DNA of 64,000 nucleotides from Malachius bipustulatus (lineage: Eukaryota > Arthropoda > Insecta > Coleoptera > Melyridae), in the NCBI GenBank assembly GCA_910589415.1, contig OU342630.1:86672186-86736185 (forward strand). The letters run 5' to 3'. Shown here one piece after another: positions 23,336-36,087 of the stretch. Each line of letters opens with the position of its first letter. The stretch's first letter is position 1. The notes beneath the pieces were generated by a model that was given only the letters and a program-made list of their open reading frames with translations, was not told the origin of the DNA and did not search any database. The translations under genes were made by a program, and so were the position numbers.

Positions 23336-24529
23336 CACCGTGTTTTATATTAAGTCGGCACTATTGCTAACTTCGTTATTATTTAACCTAGAAAGTCGGT
23401 TAAATTAGCAAACTAGTAGTATTTTTTCTCCTGAATAAAATGGCGAAAGCAGAAAAACAATTGAACATCGCGTTTTCGAGATATTCAAAAAAATGTAATT
23501 TTTTTAATGGAACACCCTGTATATTTTTAGATAGATCGGTTGCAAATTTTTTTTAAAGAAAAAAGTCTTTATGCACTATGATCCTAAAATAATAAATCAA
23601 TTAATTATTCATTATTTTATTACTCCCAAAGTAGGCTGCGACAATTGTTGTAATTTAGTGTACCTACGTAATGTAAGGTAAAAAAATTATGTTGTCCTCA
23701 ATAGTGTATTTTTCAATAAAAAAATACACTAAAAATAAGAGTTGTTACCTTGAAAAGGATTTAATTTTACATAAACAAATAACAGAACTTGTTTGTGTTG
23801 TAAAATTTTATTATTTTAGGATCATAGTGCATAGAGACTTTTTCCTTAAAAAAAAATTTGCAACCGATCCATCTAAAAATATACAGGGTGTTCCATAAAA
23901 ATATCCATTTTTTTAAATACATATATCTCGAAAACGCGATGTTCAATTGTTTTCCTGTTTTCATCGTTTTATTCAGGAGAAAAAATACTACTAGTTTACT
24001 AATTTAACCGACTTTCTAGCTCAAATAATAACGAAGTTAGCAATAGTGCCGACTTAATTTAAAACACGGACAAGTTCTGTTATTTGTTTATTTAAAATTA
24101 AATCCTTTTCAATATAACAACTCCTTTTTTTGTGTATTTTTTTATTCAAAAATGCATTATTGAGGACGACATATTTTTTTACCTTACATTACGTAGGTAG
24201 GTACACTAAATTACATTAATTATCGCAGCCTACTTTAGGAGTAGTAAAATAATAAATAATCAATGAATTTATTATTTTAAGATCATAGTGCATAAAGACT
24301 TTTTTCTTTAAAAAAAAATTTGCAACCGATCCATCCAAAAATACATAGGGTGTTCCATTAAAAAAATTACATTTTTTTGAATATCTCGAAAACGCGATGT
24401 TCAATTGTTTTTCGGTTTTCGCCATTTTATTCAGGGGAAAAAATACTACTAGTTTGCTAATTTAACCGACTTTCTAGCTCAAATAATAACGAAGTTAGCA
24501 ATAGTGCCGACTTAATATAAAACACGGTG
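23336..24529. mobile_element. Three-armed fold-back element with CACCGTG ends
   Basis: The ends CACCGTGTTTTATATTAAGT and ACTTAATATAAAACACGGTG are flanked by TA. The left arm 23336-23793 pairs with 24069-24529. In between, 23794-24068 is a further inverted copy of the outer ~250 bp, so the same arm occurs three times (+, -, -). Each arm carries an internal ACACCCTGTAT-like end next to TTAGATrGATCGGTTGCAAA. Non-coding. Confidence 0.65.
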
Positions 24530-24531
24530 TA

Positions 24532-25380
24532 TAGGTATCTCAGTAAATATTGCTTGTGCGTGAAAAACTATTATTACAAGCATTTGGTATTACCTATAAG
24601 GAGGACATATCCATCAACTTTTGTTTGGAACGTTTTTGGAATTCCTTATTGTTCCAAATCTACAAATTTTAATAAATTACCCTTTTGGGGTGAAAATGGT
24701 ATTTTCGATGTGACTACAAACGGTCAATCGGAGGCGAAAGTAGATCATGATGACAAAAGTATGTAGCTTTTGAATTTTCATACAACATTGATACGTGTCT
24801 TTCTGATACTAATATACAGAGAGCGTGAAAAGTCGATTTACGCCAATATTTTTGAAAATATTTGCAATTTTGCACATTCAAAGCAGCAAATACTTTTTTT
24901 TGTGGGGGGGGGGGATGAAATTTATAAGAAAGTTCCAAACAAAAGTTGTTAACAATTCTCCTTAATGATTTTTGCAATAATAAATTTTCACATAGTACAT
25001 ATAATCAATATTTTCCGAGATACATAATTTCATCCCTCTAATTCAAGTTGGTGGCCACCCCTTGCGGAATCCGAATTTATCAAACTTCTAATTAAAGCAA
25101 TAATTTAAAAATACTATAATATATTACATACGGACAGGACTATTATGAAATCTATCGGTATTGAGTATGGTTTGAATTCAGATGACCGTTAACCCCGGTT
25201 ACACCGGCAGAGAATATATGGTCTTGTAAGATTAACAATTTAAAGTAAACACATAGATCAAAGACGTTTGGAAAACACGCCGGAAAACATGACGAATAAC
25301 ACACTCGCAGACATATTTACTATACTGTTTCTACCTTGCCTGTTTGCTCTCACGAAATTACCGGTGGTCCATAAATTTAT
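24532..25380. other. No gene seen
   Basis: AT-rich. There is a 10-base guanine run near 24904 and a short two-fold TATCCATCAACTTTTGTTTGG / AAAGTTCCAAACAAAAGTTG inversion, too weak to call as an element. Confidence 0.45.
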
Positions 25381-25694
25381 GTGATATTAAAAGGGTAGCC
25401 TTGTTTAGTCTTATCGCTATGATTTATTGGGACAGTACAAACACCCTGCGAATGAGCCTCGGATTTTCAAATGTAGCGAATTTAGGAAATTAGTCCAATA
25501 CGTACTTTATTCCATTTTATTTATTAAACTTGGACATTTAATTTGAATTTGTTTAGTGTTGTAAAAAGTGAACAACTAGAACAGAAAATTGGTACTGAAA
25601 TGATCAGGTTCTTTCTTCTTAGAAGGTTCATCTTTTTATTTTTGGAGTGGATAGAAACCCGGCAGAGGTACGTTTTAAAATTATATTCATAATG
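25381..25694 (+). repeat. Left arm of an identical 314-bp inverted duplication flanking a fold-back element
   Basis: This segment, read on the minus strand, appears to be identical base for base to 26330-26643. It lies outside the TA-flanked element 25697-26327 and looks like ordinary host or older repeat DNA. A few hundred bp of flank have thus been copied in inverted orientation to the other side of the element. Confidence 0.75.
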
Positions 25695-25696
25695 TA

Positions 25697-26327
25697 CAAG
25701 ATGTCCCAAAAGCATGAAACATATCAAAGTTATGTTTTTTTAAATGGAATGCTCCTATGTTATTGCATTTTTAGATTGTCTGAGAAGAGAAAATAAGATT
25801 GGCTTTTACAGTTGGTGTTTAAATTCAGAAGTTTTTGAGTTATAAACAAGTGAAAATCGTAATTTTTTAAGTTCAAAGCCCTGTACAACGAAAACGGTTC
25901 AAGATAGAGAAAAACGGCTTACATGTCCCTATTTTAACTTTTTATGTACTATCCAATGGTATAGAAACATTTGTACTTTCTTTGATTTTTTTATTTGGCG
26001 ACGCGTGGAGAAATCTCAGAATTTTTCAAATTTTTTATCACTCTGTATAAACATTTCATCTACATCATTGGATAGTACATGAAAAATTAAAATAGGGACA
26101 TGTAAGCCGTTTTTCTCTATCTTAAGCCGTTTTCCTTGTACAGGGCCCTAAACTTGAAAAATGACGATTTTCACTTGTTTATAACTCACAAACTTCTGAA
26201 TTTAAACACCAACTGTAAAAGCCAATCTTATTTTCTCTTCCCAGGCAATCTAAAAATGCAATAACATAGGAACATTCCATTTAAAAAAACATAACTTTGA
26301 TATGTTTCATGCTTTTGGGACATCTTG
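25697..26327. mobile_element. Fold-back element with CAAGATGTCCC ends, shared-core family
   Basis: CAAGATGTCCC and GGGACATCTTG are flanked by TA. The arms (TATCAAAGTTATG, TTGCATTTTTAGATTGTCTG, AAAACGGTTCAAGATAGAGA, ACATGTCCCTATTTTAACTT) pair to a centre at about 26005 (GGCGACGCGTGG). Length (631 bp) and content match 58215-58847. The arms differ at several sites, in contrast to the identical flanks. Confidence 0.65.
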
Positions 26328-26329
26328 TA

Positions 26330-26643
26330 CATTATGAATATAATTTTAAAACGTACCTCTGCCGGGTTTCTATCCACTCCAAAAATAAAAAGATGAACCT
26401 TCTAAGAAGAAAGAACCTGATCATTTCAGTACCAATTTTCTGTTCTAGTTGTTCACTTTTTACAACACTAAACAAATTCAAATTAAATGTCCAAGTTTAA
26501 TAAATAAAATGGAATAAAGTACGTATTGGACTAATTTCCTAAATTCGCTACATTTGAAAATCCGAGGCTCATTCGCAGGGTGTTTGTACTGTCCCAATAA
26601 ATCATAGCGATAAGACTAAACAAGGCTACCCTTTTAATATCAC
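26330..26643 (-). repeat. Right arm of the identical 314-bp inverted duplication
   Basis: Inverted copy of 25381-25694. It is followed directly by a partial direct repeat of its own first ~65 bp at 26644-26708. Confidence 0.75.
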
Positions 26644-26708
26644 ATTATGAATATAATTTTAAAACGTACCTCTGCCGGGTCTCTATCCACTCCAAAAATA
26701 AAAAGATC
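26644..26708 (-). repeat. Third, partial copy of the duplicated flank
   Basis: ATTATGAATATAATTTTAAA through AAAATAAAAAGAT repeats the first 65 bp of the preceding arm in direct orientation with one substitution (GGGTCTC for GGGTTTC). After it the sequence departs into different DNA. Confidence 0.75.
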
Positions 26709-26764
26709 CTAAAATCCAGAGACACGGCCATAATCTTTTGTGGCGTATACCGTGAATAACCCTG

Positions 26765-26897
26765 TATAGTTGGACCAGAAATATAACGAAACGACTTCTG
26801 TCATTTTATCACTTTTTTGATTATTGACGTATTGTTGAAGTTTAATATGACAGTTTAATAATTAGATCATTTCGTTATATCTTTTGGTCGACTATAC
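26765..26897 (+). mobile_element. MITE with TATAGTTGGACCAGA ends, copy 1
   Basis: A 133-bp unit whose ends (GTTGGACCAGAAATATAACG and TTATATCTTTTGGTCGACTA) are inverted copies. It is also found in opposite orientation at 44285-44419. The TATA at each tip suits a TA target duplication and a Tc1/mariner-like origin. Confidence 0.65.
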
Positions 26898-29523
26898 TTG
26901 ACTTTTGACTTGAATTTTATTTATATGTAAATATTTACCTCTCAGATCAAACCGGTGCTTAGAATGATTATTCCTTGTCAAGTTTCTTGTCTTAATCATC
27001 TTTGATTATGCGTACCTACGTACTAGTTAATCATCTAAGGCTATTAATAATAATAATACAGAACCATACAATTATTGTCAACTTAGAGATATACCTACAG
27101 GTTAGAATCGCAAATCGGCGTCCATACTTTCAGGTGTAATTATTAATTGATTTACACCGACTATACATTATGTATATGGAGGGCTGCGCCTGCTCCGATA
27201 TACCCTTGGGGTCAATATTTGACTTCATAACTTCAGGTAACGAACCTTTCGAGATGCGGCGAAGGATAGTAATAATCATTGTTGCGGAATGATTTAAAAA
27301 CCTTATAATTTTATATCTGCAAAAGGATATTTTACATTTGCCTGACAGATGAAAGTGGTTGAACATTACGTGAATCAAAGTCTTCAACCTGTCGGCTTCT
27401 CGAAAAAGGAATATGAAAAACTCGTTTTATGTTTTATGTTGATTACATGTTGACCCATTAATTCGGGTATTCGTGAACAACTCGACTTGAACCTGTTGGG
27501 GCCAGCGCGATTATCGTAATTTACTGGCAAGTTTATGTAATATTTCCTACAAACGTTCAAAATAAAAGTAACTGCATGGTTGTATTTTTATGTAGTACGC
27601 CAGAGAATTGAATTTTTAATTAACTAGTACATAATTAGACAAACAAGTTTGGAAAACCAATGAACCTTTTAATTTTTTTGACCTTTACCCGCTTTCCCTT
27701 TTCCTTTGTAGAGGTGTCTTGCGTATTACGACATAGGTGACTATGAAAAACTGATAATTATACCGCATTAATTAGAAGTAAAAATCATTTTAATTTTAAT
27801 GATAATAACATGTTTTGGTTTGTTGCTTAGTGAATTGTCTAGGTACCTAATAAAAATTTTTAACAGACTGTTCATTATATTAAATAAGTATTATCTATTT
27901 ATTTTTAGAAATTACTAATACGTACCTAAATGCTGACAATACTAAATTTACTGTGTTATGATTTTACATAATTGTAGATACTAATATCTACTTAATTATT
28001 ATCTACATAATTGGCTTAAAATGTTCCAGACTTATTAATTTTCTAAAAATAAAAAAACATTAGACCTTCCAGATACCTGCATGTAGTTTAGTCGACTAGA
28101 ATACACAAAAAAAAAGATTCATTCCCTCCAGAATTGTAATGAAACTGCAGGGATGGTGATACTGGTGTAAGTGGTAAAGGAGCATGATCTTAAAACGAAA
28201 GATTACCTAGACATTAATCAAATCTCTAACTGTTGTTCTAAATCTAAATGATATATGGAAACTTGGACCCGGTGCAGAAAGTCATACTTACTTGCAGGAT
28301 TCTAAAAATGTGTTGCAAAAATACGACAAACGGCGAAATCATAAATTATAATTTGAAGAAACCACTGGCATGCGAATATCCAGCTATATGGTATAATATA
28401 AATATAAAATACATAAATGCCCAGACTAATGTAAAACTGATCGCCGAAAGTCTGATGCCAATATAAATTTTACTTTCATGTTAGCACATTTTGTAAATTC
28501 GGATTTTAAAAGTGGAACAACAAGGATGAAATGGAACGCATTACGTAAGGATGGTAGGTATGTTAAATAAAATAAAAATAGCAAGCACATGGTTTCTGCA
28601 TAAACATGATCAGCATGTATAAAACTCGGTTATATAAAATATATGTCATGTGTTAACGAACTCGAAGGAAAAAACTGTGCAGTGTTGGACAATAAAAGTT
28701 TTGTGTACTTTACAGTGTTTGCATCATACGTATGTAACCATTGCATGTAAATAGTATAAATATGTCTCCAAATATGGCGGCATTTGTGATGGTGACATGT
28801 AATACGCGATCATAAAAGGAAGGTATGCGTATATGCAACAGATGTAGATGTACCTTCAAGGCCTTGCAGATATCATGTGTGTATACTGTAAATAATTTCT
28901 TGACCTACATTTCTGGAATCGCATGTTTACATTATTAATTAAAATTGTATTTTATTTTTTATATTTATATTTTTCTTATCAACTTTTTATTTTCGTTACT
29001 TTGAATTGTTACTAAAATATGAATATTAGGGACTATCAAAATTCAAAACCAACTTTTTTAAACAGCTTTGCAGGATCATCATTAGTGAAGATCGGCCATA
29101 GTTTGTGGTGTTGTTTTTTCTATATTATCAAACAATGATTTATGGAGGTAACAATTAATAGTATGCTAATGTTCGAATCTTTACTGTAACATAACCGTTA
29201 GACTGGTTTAGCATTTATTTTCATAATGGGTACCAACAGTGCCAATTCATGTGATAATAATTCCTTTTCAAACATAATTCTAATGTAGTTTCTCGCCACT
29301 TACGCTCGATATTATAAGCAAAATAACACGCTGATAAAGATAAGGTGTTGGTGATATACACGCTGATTCATGACTAATACGACGTAGTTAAATGCCAGAT
29401 AGGTAACATCGAGGCAAGTCTAAATCTATGATGATTTTTTTTATGTTGCTTAGCAGCTTTTCCAACAGCTTCTCAAAAATATAGATCAAAATAAAATCTT
29501 GTAACTGCATTTTATAGTCTGTT
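26898..29523. other. No gene seen
   Basis: AT-rich with scattered short frames. Nothing recognised. Confidence 0.5.
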
Positions 29524-29975
29524 TTTGTGAAGCTGGTCGAACTGAACCGTGCGATTTAAGAAGCTCATTTCACAGCATTTTTCCTGTAAGTACTCTTCGA
29601 AGCCGATGACGTTTTTTCCGAAAGTCGATTGGAAAATGTGCTTTTTGTAAAAAAAATGCGAACAGTTTTTCTTCATGACCCTGCTGGTTACTACCTACAA
29701 TTATAAATTCTGGCAATAGGCTATCCTGTAAATTCGTCGTACCACAGCTTTTGAAATGATTTTTTATTTTTTCATTGAATTTTGAGGAACCATTTGCAGT
29801 GGAAAATTGAAAACTGAAGTTTAGGTATGTACAAATTTGTGAAGTTGGTTGAAGTGTTCCGTTCGATTTAAGAAGCTCATTTGATAGCATTTTTCCTGCA
29901 CTTTCCGAATCCGATGTCGTTTTTTCCGAAAGTCGATCGGAAAGTGTACTTTCCCTCAAAAAAGAGCCAATTCTT
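29524..29975 (-). pseudogene. Duplicated coding-like segment, unidentified
   Basis: Two direct copies about 310 bp apart (29524-29680 and 29833-29975) share GATTTAAGAAGCTCATTT, CAGCATTTTTCCTG and GTTTTTTCCGAAAGTCGAT. On the minus strand a frame of 129 codons spans most of the region (29959 to 29570) and would continue into the second copy but for a TGA. Both copies then encode GKML(S/stop)NELLKS followed by a PxSQ element, so the peptide similarity persists. No family recognised; possibly an exon duplication or part of an old transposon. Confidence 0.35.
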
Positions 29976-29990
29976 TCTTTTCAACTACTG

Positions 29991-31756
29991 TCCTGGATTT
30001 TTAATTTGCCGTTAGGTCATGTTGAAATGCCTCGGTAGAAGAGAGTTTCTGCTAAATTTAGTTGGATTCCATCAAAACGCTGCAAACATACGTATCGCCG
30101 TTAAAAATTTAAGCCCAAACATAGAATATACCTAGCCTAAACATTAGTTACGAATCACCCTGTACCTTTACATCCAGAGTGAATTAAATACGAAAAAAAA
30201 ATATATGAAATATCAATGGTCCTTCGAGCCGGATAAATAAAAAACTATCAATCTATACTTGATAACTTGCATGAGAGTGAACGAACAATCATGGTGTTAT
30301 AATAATTATTGACCCCAGGCAGTTTTAAGAATAGTCTGAGAGTTAATGAATTTAGGAGTATGTAATAACCTACCTGCATTGTTAGAACGATGTTTACGGA
30401 TCCATAATTCATTTTGTAATAGTTTTGCAAAACAATTTTCGTTAAACTAACGGAAAGACAATGAAAAGCATACGGTAAGCTTCAGTTATTAATTACATAA
30501 TTATTACCTACATATTAACTTCGACCTCTCCAGTTCCATTATATCAAAAATTAAACCTGGCAAGCACTGCAATTTCCGTTGTTTATTGCAATGAGAATCT
30601 TAGAACTAATAGCTATTTTGATCATGAGTTATGTGAAAAACAAAAACAATTGCTTGTCTTCACATATGTATGTACCTATGTAATGTAGTTGTATGTCATT
30701 ACTTCTACTGGTTTTGTTACATAAGTCCTGGTTCTATAATAAGGTGCATGGGTATACCTCTCATGAGAGACGTGTAAATATAGCACAAAAAGAGGATAAA
30801 AAATGTTCGAAAAGTATAAAATGCATTAACGATGGCCACAACGATCGTATCCTTTGACGATCGTTTTATCAAATTAAAGGAATACGTTGACATTAACGAA
30901 TATGAATGATGGGACTCTTTAAAAAAATCTTTTACCAAATAATACCAAAATATATTCTTTGATGTTTAAAATGGAGTGGAATTTTTTTTTATATAAAAAC
31001 TTACGGAGCACGGAATGTATGCGTGGCTTGTTTTATTTTGCATGTTTTCGATGGTCAGGTCATTGCCAGGCTAGTCATCTCTCATTCGAAATTATTAAAC
31101 GTGGTGTATAAATATTAAATAAGTATGTTGTTGATTCTTGTTTAGGATTGATGCACGTTCTACATCTTCGACACGGGAAGATTCTACATGCTATGTGGAA
31201 TAAAGCAGGTCCAAAAAAGTAAATCACCATAGTAATTGTAATTATAATAATTATTAATAATACCTACTTGTTTTGTAATAATTTTTTTTATCGAGTTTAT
31301 CTTATCCTTTAGATTATGTTATTTTACATGTTATTATATTAATGTGTGTGAATTTGTTCAACGCTTAGTCTTGTCATGATGAAATTAGTTGGCAACATTA
31401 TTAATTATAGTAATTGCTACATTTTCATTTTATGGCACTCTACATTCAAAGGTAATTAACAGCAATGAATAATGCGAAGTTGAGTTCAAAAAATGAAAAT
31501 TGATAAGTGACTTCCAGGAAAGTAATCAAAAGCTAAACTTAATTGTTTCAGTAATAGTTATGTACGAAATTGGTAATGGTAATACAAAAATAATATACTT
31601 TCCAGTCTATTTTCCAGATTGTATGAATGTAAAAAATATATCTAAACCATGATATTTGCTTAACAATTCCACAAAACAATTTGCGATACAGATATTTATC
31701 TGTTGATTAATTTTATTATACTATTGGATAAGAATAGTATATTATTGTGAAACAAG
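29991..31756. other. No gene seen
   Basis: AT-rich. A lone CACCCTGTA at 30157 looks like an orphan end of the fold-back family; no partner was found. Confidence 0.45.
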
Positions 31757-31816
31757 TGCGGAAAAGAAAGTCGAGTGTCACAATTCACACGAGTGTGAAA
31801 TTTCTTTTCCGCACGT
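31757..31816. repeat. Hairpin with GTGCGGAAAAGAAA stem
   Basis: GTGCGGAAAAGAAA at the left and TTTCTTTTCCGCAC at the right form a perfect 14-bp inverted repeat around about 32 bases that contain GAGTGT words on both sides. It could be a very short MITE or a structured transcript; nothing decides between them. Confidence 0.6.
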
Positions 31817-34277
31817 TCTACACACAGTACTTTTCCTACGACTACAATTTAACAGATTAATTATTTAACAAATTTAACACATAAATTATTTTTTCTGACA
31901 ATGCTCTGCTTTTATGACCTTTTCTCCAATTTATGAAATGTTTATAAGCAGATTAGTATTTTTATCTCGAAACTACAGGTAGCAAATTCAAAGAACACAA
32001 ACCTGCTTGTTTTCTGACTTCAGGTGGTGTATTTTCTGCTTCAGATTCAGAGGAATCACAATCCATTATAGTGATAGGTAACTAAAGTTTATTTTTTCAG
32101 ACTACCTAGGTAGGTATTATTTTCAATTCTACCAATGACGTTTTAATATTACTATTATATACTGTTAAATCATTGAATTCTACCGACAATATTATTATTA
32201 TTTATTATTAGACTCCGTATCTAAACTAAAAATAAGTGACGTGGATCGTGGAGACGTGGTAGATATATGCAACTTCCACACAACGCAGGCGACTGTGCGT
32301 CGTCGATTGAAGTTAGAGGTGTGCAAGTTTTCACGTTCGTGAATTTGATTTGAACGCTACCAATGCTGTTATTAGCGATCAACTCGTAAATTTTAATAAT
32401 TACTGTCACAAGAGAATAATAAGTATATTATATTTTATAGTCTTGTCGCGGGTTCTATGTTATCCCATTTGTGTTTATTTTATTACCTTCAAGCTTTAAA
32501 TGAATAGTTATTCCATTAACAATAAGTAACAGTGAGTTCTCAGTTACCGCCCATCACTATTGTTTACATTAAAACTGTACGGAAACGATTTTTGATAATT
32601 CCTAATTCTTTGATGAAATACAGGCGGCGGAAGACAAATTTAAAAATATTTTTAATAAATTTTATCTACGACTGATTCATAAAATAAAAACTCAAAACTG
32701 AAAGATTTATTGGATCGTTGCCAGACTTTCTGCGCACCCTGTATGATTATTGCTCCACCTTAATTCAAAATTTTTCACGCCTTTACTATAGTAATTTTAT
32801 ATCCCTATTTTATATCCTTCGATTGTGTATGATACGTGTATAAATTTTTGCTTACGTAATAAAATTCGAGATATTCATAAGTCGAGGTCTAGGTACGTGG
32901 AGTTTAGAAATGATAAAATGAACTCGTCCATCTACCGCCGTGCTTTAGGATTTAACTAGAATTAGAATGAAAAATGAAAATAGAATAAAAAATGTTAGAT
33001 ATCAATTTCCGTAAAATGTAGACTTTTCAGAGAGGTGCATCCGAAGAGAAAAGAGATTTTCCAATTAAGTTCTTTTGTAATTTACGTACCTACCTGAGTC
33101 AGTAGTCGGTGCAGATTTTAATTATTTTGTTAATCTTTTGTAGCGCCTTGTGTTCTTGATCATGATACTGACTTTCATCTTACTGAAATGCAAACAGCAA
33201 ACGGGGATTAGAGAGCTGAAATGGTTTCGTTGTTCTGTCTTTGATATTTTAATATCTGTTGGCTGGATATACATAAATAAGTAATATTTTGGAGTCGAGT
33301 TGTTCAGTGAGTGTATCCCACATTAATTTGATTTCCTTTTAAATTATGCTGAAAACGAAATATAAAATTCCTGGATATTAAAGCAAGTATTTAATTACAG
33401 AGTACGGGTTTAATTAAAGTGAGTGGAGCGAAATTTTCTTTGTGCTAGTCACTGGTCACTGCGAATGTTTCGCGTTAATTTTTCATTTTGATTTCACTTA
33501 ACATCCTATTTAGATTATGCAGATAGATAAGTTACTAATATCAAACCAAAACCAAATGGTTGCGATTGTTTTGTCGGAAAATTTCAAGGAAAGTAATACG
33601 AATTTGAAGGAATTAGGATAGTGAAAAACAGTGTGGTAATTTAATTTTTTTAATGCTCATAAAAATAATTATAGCATTTTTAAGGTTTCCTCTTTTCGAC
33701 ATCAGCATTCTACAGTGTGATTGATTAAGATGATGGGGAATTACAAATATATGGAGAACAGAGAAAGGAATCGATAAATGAATAACGGCTACAGTAAGTA
33801 ACCGTGACTACGTAATTAAATGAACACACTAGTATAGGAGTGTTGTATTTGTTGCATTTGAAGCCTATTTAAAACAATTCTTTTATGGAATATTTATGAA
33901 ATAGGTACTTTACATTTCAACGTTTTTTTTTTGCAATCTAATGTTCTAATTTTTATCATACATTTTACAGAATATTATCATTTCCATTCCTGATAGACGA
34001 ATAATTGTGGTGGCTCTGAAATTAATTATGAAATTGTCCAGTCCATAGTCTTGATAATAATTATTCAAGGAATTTATATTTTATAATAGTTTTGTGGCAA
34101 ACGAAACCAAGAATTATCATGTCAGAACGCAGTCATGTAGTACGATAAAACGTAATCTTCACGTATTTCCTCCAATACAGAGTATGCACTTACATTTTTT
34201 TATGGAATTCCTGCTACTGGCAATCAACGATTAGACACTTAAAACTAAGGGAAATAGAATCACTTTTTAATGGTTTA
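31817..34277. other. No gene seen
   Basis: AT-rich. A lone GCACCCTGTATGA near 32737 resembles an orphan fold-back end. No coding stretch supported. Confidence 0.45.
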
Positions 34278-34279
34278 TA

Positions 34280-34832
34280 CAGGGTGTTCTACAAGCTCTA
34301 TGACAAACTTTGACAGATGGTAGGTTGCTTGATTTTAAACATATTTTTTTTAATAAACATGGGTCCGATTCGTTTTTGTTTAGAAGTTACAAGCATTTAA
34401 AAAACCGTAATTTTTCAAGTTCAAGGCCCTGTAAAAGGAAAACGGTTCAAGATAGAGAAAAACGGCTTACATGTCCCTATTTTAACTTTTCATGGACTAT
34501 CCTATGGTATAGAAACATTTGTACTTTCTTTGATTTTTTTAAATGTGGAGAAATCTCAGATTTTTTCAAATTTTTTATCACCCTGTATAAACATTTCATC
34601 TACATCATTGGATAGTACATGAAAAGTTAAAATAGGGACATGTAAGCCGTTTTTCTCTATCTTGAACCGTTTTCCTTTTACAGGGCCTTGAACTTGAAAA
34701 TTTACGATTTTTTAAATGCTTGTAACTTCTAAACAAAAACGAATCGGACCCATGTTTATTAAAAAAAATATCTTTAAAATCAAGCAACCTACCATCTGTC
34801 AAAGTTTGTCATAGAGCTTGTAGAACACCCTG
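34280..34832. mobile_element. TA-flanked CAGGGTG fold-back element, shared-core family
   Basis: The ends CAGGGTGTTCTACAAGCTC and GAGCTTGTAGAACACCCTG are flanked by TA. The two arms are almost identical, so the open frames read from each arm begin with the same peptide and are by-products. The middle ~350 bp is the same core as in 25697-26327 and 58215-58847, but the outer ~130 bp of each arm are unrelated to those copies. Confidence 0.75.
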
Positions 34833-34834
34833 TA

Positions 34835-35541
34835 TACTGGAGTCGGAAATATTTTTATAGGTATCATATTTGAGTTATTTTTTCATTTTAATGTATTATG
34901 TTTTAATAATAATTTATAGTCTGATAAAACAGTTGACAGATAGATTATCGTGTGAAGTTTCCCAAGCACACTAACATTATTTAATAATTCTTGTTTGTAT
35001 CCACGCAACGTACGCATCCTTGAATTCTGGAATATTACTACTATTTATTTTTTATGTAACTCTGTGTACATACTTACAAGTTATAAAAAGAAAGAGGTTA
35101 TTATGACAAAAGTAATGTTTTACTATTACTAGATACTCGTATAAAAAAGAATAACGATATCTACTGATCCCATTGAAAAACATGCATTAGTTTTCTTATG
35201 CAAGAACCACTTTAAACGTTTTCTGAATATGTACAAAATGTTTTATTCTGATTCTTAAAACATAGCAATGTAAACTCATTATGTTCAAGAAATTTTCAAT
35301 AGTAGGGGTCGATTATTATTATTATTGTAAATGTGAAGTTAAATAATTTCGCTGTTCTATTACATGATCGAATTTCAGGTATGGATGACGCATACCAACC
35401 TTATTTACATACAAAGCACTACCGCCCTTTTAGTGTGTGATCATATGATAATTTGAGGTGGTAAGCACTAGCTTTAGTTTAGATTAATTCGGAATAAAAT
35501 TATTGTCAAATTATGACTTTGAACATAATTTCTGTGGTATT
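34835..35541. other. No gene seen
   Basis: AT-rich, no supported feature. Confidence 0.5.
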
Positions 35542-35757
35542 AAGGTAGAACCAGATATGTCAAAATATCATTTTCAGTAGGCGCTTCAAAGTTGGGTTTT
35601 GCCACCAACCAATTAAAATATAAAGGACATAACAGGATCTTATTTACTAAACGTACATTTTCATAGGGACTTCCCTATGTTGGGTTTTGAAATTTTGTTC
35701 TTCCCCATCCCCACTGACTGTATACCGGATTTTTTGACATATCGGGTTCTCCCTGCT
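35542..35757. mobile_element. Small MITE with GGTAGAACCAGATATGTC ends
   Basis: GGTAGAACCAGATATGTCAA at 35544 is matched in inverted form by TTGACATATCGGGTTCTCC ending at 35752, with two mismatches. The 215-bp unit is non-coding. Confidence 0.5.
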
Positions 35758-36087
35758 TAGTACCGCAAATTGATTTCTGAATGTCATTGACACGGAAAGT
35801 TTGCCTCTTATTTGAATAAAATATTCATGGCAGTGGTTAAGTGCTATTATTGGTTGTGTCTATTATACGATATCTTCACTAAAATGGTAGACATAATTTA
35901 TCAACAGTTAAAACCTGGCAGAACCGTTGAATATAACGATCGTAGGTATAATGATCCTATCTTGAAAACTGGCAACCATGCATTTTGTTAGCAATGACGT
36001 CATGGACTTTTTATCTAAAATGACCTATACTTGTTTCACGAAAATAAAATATAATAAATTACAATTTATGGTAAAATAGAAAAAGAT
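35758..36087. other. No gene seen
   Basis: AT-rich, no supported feature. Confidence 0.5.

Noticed and set aside
25524..26500. Two identical 67-residue frames, one on each strand
   Set aside because: They are the same DNA read from the two arms of an inverted duplication; the frame has no protein features.
34310..34802. Two frames starting with the same ~60-residue peptide
   Set aside because: Produced by the near-perfect palindromic arms of a fold-back element; non-coding.
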